In this document: piece after piece, positions 58,768 to 64,000 of the stretch
Layout of the letters: each line of letters opens with the position of its first letter
Position numbering within the stretch: the stretch's first letter is position 1
Origin: Burkholderiales bacterium
GTDB taxonomy: Bacteria; Pseudomonadota; Gammaproteobacteria; Burkholderiales; Nitrosomonadaceae
Length of the DNA: 64,000 nucleotides
Assembly (NCBI GenBank): GCA_015075225.1
Contig: JABTUQ010000001.1
Coordinates: 62,001-126,000, forward strand
Reading direction: 5' to 3'
Notes under the pieces: generated by a model
What the model was told of the DNA's origin: nothing
The model's database searches: none
Seen by the model: only the letters and a program-made list of their open reading frames with translations
Position numbers and translations under genes: made by a program

Positions 58768-60342
58768 ATGATTTTCTGGCGCGTAAAATCGCTGGACACT
58801 ATTCTGGCCACAGCTGAAAAGAAAAGTCTTCACCGTTCACTGGGTGTGTGGCAGCTGACATTGCTGGGGGTGGGGGCGATTATTGGCACGGGTATTTTCG
58901 TGCTGACTGCCGAGGCGGCGCAAAAGGCCGGTCCCGGCATGATGATTGCTTTTGTCATCGCCGGGTTTGTCTGTGCAGTAGCAGCTTTGTGCTATTCGGA
59001 GCTTTCCTCGATGGTACCGGTATCCGGCTCGGCTTATACCTATTCCTACGCGGTTCTGGGTGAACTGATTGCGTGGGTGGTCGGCTGGGCGCTGATTCTG
59101 GAATATTCGGTTGCGGCAGGGGCTGTTGCCGTTGGCTGGTCGGGCTATTTTGTTGGCTTGCTGAATCATTCGGATCTGGGAATCGAGATCCCCTTTGCTC
59201 TGGCAAATGGCCCGTTTGCAGGTGGAATCATCAATTTGCCTGCGGTGGCGATTTGCATTCTGGTGACCAGTCTGCTGGTGATCGGCACACGGGAGAGCGC
59301 CGCGTTTAATGCTGTACTGGTCGCGGTCAAAATCACAGCGTTGTCAGTATTTATTGCATTGGCGTTACCGGTTTCCGACATCAACCATTTCGAGCCATTT
59401 CTGCCGCTGGGGACTTCGGGAGTGGTTGCGGCAGCAGCGTCGATATTTTTTGCCTATGTCGGCTTTGATGCTGTCTCGACTGCAGCAGAAGAAACCAAAA
59501 ATCCGCAGCGTAATCTGCCGATTGCGCTGGTGGGTTCGTTGATGCTGTGTACCGTGTTTTATCTGCTGGTATCGGCCGGTGTGATTGGCGCAGTGGGTGC
59601 CCAGCCACTGATTGATGCTGCTGGCGAAGGATTGGCGCCGGGTTCAACGCTGATGGCAGAACAATGCAGCCTGCTTGCTGCTGCCGGGGAGCAGCCGGTG
59701 GTATGTTCACAGGAAGCGCTGGCGCATGTGTTGCGCCAGATTGGCTGGGAAAAGGCGGGTAATCTGATTGGTCTGGCTGCTTTTCTGGCGCTGCCTTCAG
59801 TGATTCTCATGATGCTGTTTGGCCAGACGCGTATTTTCTTCGTCATGTCGCGCGATGGCTTGTTGCCGGAGGTATTGAGTCATGTACATCCCCGCTTCAA
59901 AACACCGCATATCGTCACACTGATTACCGGTATGGTGGTGACACTGACTGCTGCTTTTTTACCGGTGGGCAAACTGGCAAATATTTCCAACTCTGGCACC
60001 CTGTTTGCTTTTCTGGTGGTGGCGTTGACTGTCATGATTCTGCGGGTCAAGGATAAAAAACGGATCAGGCCGTTCAAAACACCGGCAATCTGGCTGATCG
60101 GGCCGCTTGCGATTACGGGATGCATTATTTTGTTCCTGTTCCTGCCGCTGGATGCCAAGCTGGTGTTCCCGATCTGGACAGCAATCGGGCTGGTTTTCTA
60201 CTTTTTGTATGGCTACCGGAAAAGTCACGTTTTGCTGGGTATCGATACGCCTTCGGGTGGAGAGAATCTGATCGAACCGATCCGATCTCTGGCGGATTGC
60301 GATGAGGGGAACGGAGCTAAAGAAAATAATCCCGCTCCATAA
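58768..60342 (+). CDS. APC-family amino-acid permease (cationic-amino-acid type)
   Basis: A 524-residue membrane protein with about twelve helices. GVGAIIGTGIFVL is the helix 1 unwound substrate site of APC transporters, and PQRNLPIAL and FFVMSRDGLLP are family motifs. Relatives are YfnA/CAT-type permeases. AAGGAGG (58755-58761) places the start at ATG 58768 rather than the GTG at 58762. A soluble loop near residue 300 carries cysteines. Confidence 0.88.
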   Translation: MIFWRVKSLDTILATAEKKSLHRSLGVWQLTLLGVGAIIGTGIFVLTAEAAQKAGPGMMIAFVIAGFVCAVAALCYSELSSMVPVSGSAYTYSYAVLGELIAWVVGWALILEYSVAAGAVAVGWSGYFVGLLNHSDLGIEIPFALANGPFAGGIINLPAVAICILVTSLLVIGTRESAAFNAVLVAVKITALSVFIALALPVSDINHFEPFLPLGTSGVVAAAASIFFAYVGFDAVSTAAEETKNPQRNLPIALVGSLMLCTVFYLLVSAGVIGAVGAQPLIDAAGEGLAPGSTLMAEQCSLLAAAGEQPVVCSQEALAHVLRQIGWEKAGNLIGLAAFLALPSVILMMLFGQTRIFFVMSRDGLLPEVLSHVHPRFKTPHIVTLITGMVVTLTAAFLPVGKLANISNSGTLFAFLVVALTVMILRVKDKKRIRPFKTPAIWLIGPLAITGCIILFLFLPLDAKLVFPIWTAIGLVFYFLYGYRKSHVLLGIDTPSGGENLIEPIRSLADCDEGNGAKENNPAP

Positions 60343-60412
60343 TGCTGATATTCAACCGGGACATACGGCATGAAAAGCGACAGATAACATGATGAGTGAT
60401 GAGGTATCAGAA

Positions 60413-61177
60413 ATGAATTTTATAAAAGTGGTGTTTGCCGGGGTCGTTGGCTTTCTTTCCTGCCAGGCAATGGCTGATCCAGCCTGGGCGCCTGATGTGC
60501 CCAAAGCCAGGGCGGCATTTGAAAAAGAAACAGGTATCCCTCTGCGGGCAGGCCACCACATTGAGCCAACTATTTTCAAGGGATATTATGCCGTGCGGAC
60601 GAGTAAGGCTGGCGGTGCTTCTGCCTATTTCCGGGAAGATATGGCATGGCTGGGAAATATCAAATCTCCAGGATGGTCGATTCAGTCACCCGCCGACAAC
60701 AGCTCCGGGGGGAAGCGTGCCTGGTTGCAACAACAACTTGGACAGGTGCCGCTGGATCGTCTTGTTCTCGTTAAACGATCCACGCCTCCTGTAGCCGTTA
60801 TCTGGTCTGCACCGGATTGCCCTTATTGCCGCATGCTGGAAAAAGCCCTGGAGCAGGAGGGTGCTTCGGTTTATGTAGCACCCGTTGGTGTATCGGAGAG
60901 CGGATTCGGGCAGGCTGCCAAGGTTTACTGTTCTGGTCAGCCAGCACAAACCTGGAAAGCGGTGATGCAGAATGCCGGAGCAACGGATGATTTGCCAAAG
61001 CCTGCTTGTGACTATCCGCGCGATATGCTGAGCGATATTGGTTTCTTTTTCGGCATGGGCAGGCCGGTCACGCCTATTGTGATCTTTGCCGACGGATTCA
61101 CCATAACCGGATGGGGTGAGCAAGGGCAAGTCCTGCTGCGCCAGAAAATCGGTGACAAGATTTTTTTCAATGATTGA
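60413..61177 (+). CDS. Exported DsbC/DsbG-like thiol-disulfide protein
   Basis: A 254-residue exported protein with a signal peptide (VVFAGVVGFLSCQAMA) and a thioredoxin-fold domain with APDCPYCRML, a CPYC active site near residue 136. The N-terminal part fits a DsbC/G dimerisation domain. It may isomerise or reduce disulfides in the periplasm. The final VTPIVIFADG is the cis-proline loop. A start at 60389 is possible, but 60413 puts the signal peptide at the N-terminus. Confidence 0.8.
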   Translation: MNFIKVVFAGVVGFLSCQAMADPAWAPDVPKARAAFEKETGIPLRAGHHIEPTIFKGYYAVRTSKAGGASAYFREDMAWLGNIKSPGWSIQSPADNSSGGKRAWLQQQLGQVPLDRLVLVKRSTPPVAVIWSAPDCPYCRMLEKALEQEGASVYVAPVGVSESGFGQAAKVYCSGQPAQTWKAVMQNAGATDDLPKPACDYPRDMLSDIGFFFGMGRPVTPIVIFADGFTITGWGEQGQVLLRQKIGDKIFFND

Positions 61178-61365
61178 AATCTGTGCAAGGAACGCTTTTC
61201 ATACGAGTAGTTGTTTGTGCAGGATGAAGGTGGAGCAGGGGAGGGTAATTGCTGCACAACACAGGGGACAGGCACCGGCTGCCTGACAAAATAACCCGGG
61301 CGTTCCGGTGATGGGCAGGGCAAGCCGGATTGAATGAAACCGTGTTCAGCGCTGGCTGAATGATG

Positions 61366-61401
61366 CAATACAGAAGGCAGCCGAGGCTGCCTTCTGTATT
61401 G
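61366..61401 (-). terminator. Perfect hairpin after the PEP-CTERM gene
   Basis: CAATACAGAAGGCAGC and GCTGCCTTCTGTATTG form a perfect 16-bp stem around CGAG. It lies about 28 bases beyond the PEP-CTERM gene stop. The minus strand has no long T-run, so this is probably a bidirectional terminator for this gene and the convergent DsbC-like gene. Confidence 0.7.
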
Positions 61402-61428
61402 TGAAACAGGAAATTATACGATTCCCGG

Positions 61429-62223
61429 TCAGGCAGCTTTACGACGGCGGGTTGCAGTCATGCCAAGCAATCCCAGTCCCAGCATGGCCAGAGTTGCGGG
61501 TTCAGGCACTGCGTTAGGGTCAGTGCCGTCACCGCCACCACCGGCAACGCTGCCAAAGCCATCCAGGTAGACATATCCCCGGTGCCCGGTAGGCTGGCAG
61601 TCAGCCGCCACGAGGGACAGCATGAAATCATGACCTTGCAGCGCGTCAGTAATGTTCAGTGTCTCGATTTGCCAATCTGGAGTGTAGTAATTGCCACCAG
61701 AGTATGAAAAACGGGAATCTATGCCACCCCCGCCAGAAGCCGCGTTGTATTCTCGGCTGATTTCTACTAAGCCGGTTGTCAGATCAGTTAATACCAGTTT
61801 GAAGGTGGCGGCATCAGTAATACCATGTGCGCCTTCCAGAACCGCTTTCCATACGAAATTGATGCTGGATTCCGTATAACCGGTGACGGTCTGCTTGATT
61901 GCGGAAGCATAGCCACCAGTAGTGGTATCTTCAATGCGGGCGCTGTAATTACCGGAATACACTGTGCTGCCAAATGCGGCGCCAACACGGGGGTCAATGG
62001 TGCCGGCGCTGATGATTTGCGAGTGCATTGCATAATTATCATTGGCAAATACCCAGGTTGGCGTTAAGTTAGTGTTATTGATACTGTTACGATAAGCGGA
62101 ATCCGAAACAGTCCAGTCGTTGAAGTTGCCGGTTTCAAAACCGCCATTGATGAACGGATTGGCGTGTGCTGTTGTTGCCAGCAAGGCAGAGGCCGCCAGA
62201 GCCAGAGCAAATTTTGTTTTCAT
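61429..62223 (-). CDS. PEP-CTERM sorting domain protein
   Basis: An exported protein of 264 residues. A signal peptide (ALALAASALLATTAHA) is followed by a beta-rich domain and a Gly-rich linker (GGGGDGTDPN). At the C-terminus are VPEPATLAMLGLGLLG and the basic TATRRRKAA, the PEP-CTERM sorting signal recognised by an exosortase. The ORF runs on upstream to 62412, but the start at 62223 puts the signal peptide first and is preceded by AAGGG. Such proteins are made with exopolysaccharide in betaproteobacteria. The exosortase gene is not in the window. Confidence 0.9.
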   Translation of the reverse strand: MKTKFALALAASALLATTAHANPFINGGFETGNFNDWTVSDSAYRNSINNTNLTPTWVFANDNYAMHSQIISAGTIDPRVGAAFGSTVYSGNYSARIEDTTTGGYASAIKQTVTGYTESSINFVWKAVLEGAHGITDAATFKLVLTDLTTGLVEISREYNAASGGGGIDSRFSYSGGNYYTPDWQIETLNITDALQGHDFMLSLVAADCQPTGHRGYVYLDGFGSVAGGGGDGTDPNAVPEPATLAMLGLGLLGMTATRRRKAA

Positions 62224-62683
62224 ATAAACCCTTTTTTTGATGATTTGAAATAAATGAGCAATCGTTATGCTCAAATTAGCTAAAGCATGAGATGTGCCAT
62301 TTTCTGATTTGCATCGTATTTGATTGATATTGCTGCATTTTCTTTGGATGGGATTGTGAGGTAGATCCGGAATTGATCGATCCGGTGTAAATTTTCCCGA
62401 CAGTTTTCTCATGTTTGCTTAAGAAATTTGCAGATTCTTGTCAGAATTGCTCTTTTTCGTACCCCCGGCTGTATTGCCAGCAGGATTTTTTGATCTTTCT
62501 ACGAGAAAGGCAAAAGCCGGATGTAAAGGATTCCGACAAAATGATTCGATCTCCGGGGCAATAACTGAAATTCAGTGCCATCAGCCGGCGGAGTGTGAGG
62601 GGGTCATGTCAGCTAATTTGAAATAAAGTGATCCGGGGAGAGATGTCTGCTTTCTTTTCAAACGCTCGCCATGCGCAAACCAG
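62224..62683. other. Intergenic stretch, no convincing gene
   Basis: About 460 bases between the PEP-CTERM gene and the fbp promoter. A 62-codon frame (62438-62626) looks like chance. No regulatory site is evident except at its right end. Confidence 0.4.
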
Positions 62684-62689
62684 TATAAT
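62684..62689 (+). promoter_or_regulatory. Possible fbp -10 box
   Basis: A perfect TATAAT 29 bases before the likely fbp start, with a weak -35 region. If real, transcription starts after 62690, which rules out a start at 62628. Confidence 0.4.
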
Positions 62690-62718
62690 TAGCGTTTTCA
62701 ATTTCTCAAGGAAGACTG

Positions 62719-63722
62719 ATGCGTACCGGCACTACCACCCACAGTTCATCATTGAAGAGCAGCGCCACATTGCAGGCGCAAGCGGTGATTTCACTGCGTT
62801 GTTGAACGATATCGTGACTGCCATCAAAACCATTTCCAATGCTGTGAACAAGGGCGCGCTGATTGGCGTGATGGGGGCGCTGGATACGGAAAATGTCCAG
62901 GGAGAAACACAAAAGAAACTGGACGTGATTACCAATGAGATCATGATCCGCCATAACGAATGGGCTGGCCATTTATCCGGCATGGCATCGGAGGAGATGG
63001 ATGATGTTTATTCGATTCCTTCACCCAATCCGCTGGGCAAATATCTGCTGGTGTTTGATCCGCTGGATGGCTCCAGCAATGTGGATCTCAATATCTCTGT
63101 CGGGACGATTTTTTCCATTCTGCGCTCACCTGTGCCAAGCCGGGCTGCCAGCAAGGAAGATTTTTTCCAGCCGGGTACCAAACAGGTGTGTGCCGGCTAT
63201 GCGTTATATGGCTCATCTACCATGCTGGTGCTGACCACCGGTCATGGCGTCAATGGCTTTACGCTGGATCGTGATATCGGTGAATTTGTACTGACGCATC
63301 CCAATATGAAAATTCCCGTTGATACCCGGGAATTTGCCATCAATGCATCCAACCAGCGTTTCTGGGAACCGCCAGTACAGCGTTATGTGGCAGAGTGCCA
63401 GGCCGGCAGCACCGGGCCGCGCGGACGTGATTTCAATATGCGCTGGGTAGCTTCCATGGTGGCGGAAGTGCATCGTATTCTGACCCGTGGTGGTATTTTC
63501 ATGTACCCGCGCGATACCAAGGATCTTTCCAAGCCAGGCAGATTGCGTTTGATGTATGAAGCCAATCCAATGAGCTTTATCGTCGAGCAGGCAGGTGGGT
63601 TATCCACTACCGGCTATGAACGCATTCTGGATATCGTGCCACAGGACCTGCACCAGCGTGTGCCGGTAATTCTGGGCTCGAAGAATGAGGTGGAAGTGGT
63701 GCTGGGGTACCACAAAAAGTAA
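62719..63722 (+). CDS. fbp: Fructose-1,6-bisphosphatase class I, probable frameshift near the start
   Basis: Hydrolyses fructose 1,6-bisphosphate to fructose 6-phosphate, for gluconeogenesis and the Calvin cycle. FDPLDGSSN holds the metal-binding acids, [14 protein letters not shown] and the [21 protein letters not shown] signature (first part shown) are normal. The usual start MRTGTTT lies at ATG 62719 after AAGGAAG, but it is in a different frame from the rest. One extra C at about 62742 (CACC) joins it to [14 protein letters not shown]. Without it the frame opens upstream at 62628, beyond the TATAAT. About 334 residues when joined, a usual length. Confidence 0.9.
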
Positions 63723-63762
63723 TTGATCAGCGGTTTCCTGGCCGCTATCAAGCCTGATTTAT

Positions 63763-63787
63763 CCGGGGGATAACCGTTATCTCCCGG
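63763..63787. terminator. Inverted repeat after fbp
   Basis: CCGGGGGATAAC and GTTATCTCCCGG form a near-perfect palindrome with one mismatch and a very short loop, 40 bases after the fbp stop codon. It may be a terminator or a protein-binding site. There is no T-run after it. Confidence 0.4.
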
Positions 63788-63870
63788 CTCTTCCAAACAA
63801 TGTTTACTGCAAAGTGACATTCGGCAAATACCTGCTCCAGTAGCACTGTTGTCATTATCGCGTCACCAGG

Positions 63871-64000
63871 TTAATCATCCGTGCCAGTCATTGGCAGCTC
63901 TGCCCTGGCGGAAAAAATCCTGCCTGTCAGGTAATAATTTTCATCCGGTAACGGAAGATTTCTGATCTGACATAACCGCGATATAGCAGGCCAATTCCTG
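63871..64000 (-). CDS. Possible 3' end of an unidentified gene running out of the window
   Basis: On the minus strand a frame of 42 codons is open from the window edge to a TAA at 63871, and ends with NYYLTGRIFSARAELPM and a GTDD tail. The composition looks natural, but this length could arise by chance. I do not recognise a family. The gene is truncated by the window edge. Confidence 0.3.
   Translation of the reverse strand, partial: RNWPAISRLCQIRNLPLPDENYYLTGRIFSARAELPMTGTDD

Noticed and set aside
61429..62412. Longer form of the PEP-CTERM protein starting at 62412
   Set aside because: The extra 63 residues precede the signal peptide and would block export.
62438..62626. 62-codon frame before fbp
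   Set aside because: No RBS, unusual composition, ends just before the fbp promoter. Probably chance.
1..64000. CRISPR arrays, tRNA, rRNA and prophage genes
   Set aside because: No regularly spaced repeats, cloverleaf sequences, rRNA motifs or phage structural genes were seen.

Overview
The window looks like chromosome of an autotrophic betaproteobacterium, most likely a Nitrosomonas-type ammonia oxidiser. The reasons are the hemC-hemD-hemX-hemY order, PEP carboxylase, class I fructose-bisphosphatase, a periplasmic alpha and a cytoplasmic gamma carbonic anhydrase, a two-subunit glycine decarboxylase behind a tandem glycine riboswitch, an EarP/EF-P pair, a PEP-CTERM protein and exopolysaccharide genes. 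The genus is an inference from gene content. No rRNA, tRNA, CRISPR array or complete insertion sequence was seen.

Layout. 1-680: a gene-poor edge with a GC-rich ORF fragment. 682-2769 (-): a Wzz/GumC-type polysaccharide co-polymerase fused to a degenerate tyrosine-recombinase-like domain. 3183-5983 (-): PEP carboxylase with a broken frame. 6111-10062: heme genes hemCDXY. 10065-15888: a ferredoxin-type reductase, an epimerase-like protein, then pilC-pilD-coaE-zapD-yacG. 15984-21032: lysophospholipid transporter, NhaC antiporter, methyltransferase, a small exported protein and alpha carbonic anhydrase. 21236-26976: glycine riboswitch, gcvT-gcvH-gcvPA-gcvPB and a PfkB kinase. 27122-32787: acyltransferase, apaH, dapB, bamE, fur, a small heme-type membrane protein and exonuclease I. 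33055-38212: an exopolysaccharide-type cluster (ATP-grasp, GNAT, two FemAB-like proteins, polysaccharide deacetylase). 38253-43390: an exported beta-propeller protein, an M1+M28+PDZ peptidase fusion and a glycine-zipper lipoprotein. 43397-46289: 2-hydroxyacid dehydrogenase, earP, efp. 46818-51145: RND efflux pair. 51694-63722: glycine-zipper protein, pepN, SDR, gamma carbonic anhydrase, glutathione peroxidase, a NOX/ferric-reductase-like flavocytochrome, amino-acid permease, DsbC-like protein, PEP-CTERM protein and fbp.

Three layers of structure go beyond the genes. First, four copies of a roughly 115-150 bp repeat with imperfect terminal inverted repeats (622, 3022, 51447, 58348) lie in the same orientation, and one supplies the last codons of the GumC-like gene. 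Second, a different element of about 240 bp with 19-bp terminal inverted repeats (36078-36318) supplies the stop codon of a FemAB-like gene. Third, six recognisable genes (ppc, pilC, the beta-propeller gene, the M1/M28 gene, the efflux adaptor and fbp) carry small frameshifts, mostly at short homopolymer runs. This looks more like systematic sequencing error than gene decay, but raw reads are needed to tell.

Together the genes suggest carbon acquisition and central metabolism of an autotroph (carbonic anhydrases, PEP carboxylase, fructose-bisphosphatase), heme supply for a cytochrome-rich cell, glycine turnover under riboswitch control, and an envelope/extracellular-matrix programme. The most unusual items are the co-polymerase/recombinase fusion, the compact modification cluster at 33-38 kb, the triple peptidase fusion, and an intrinsic-terminator-like hairpin directly against the pepN start codon.
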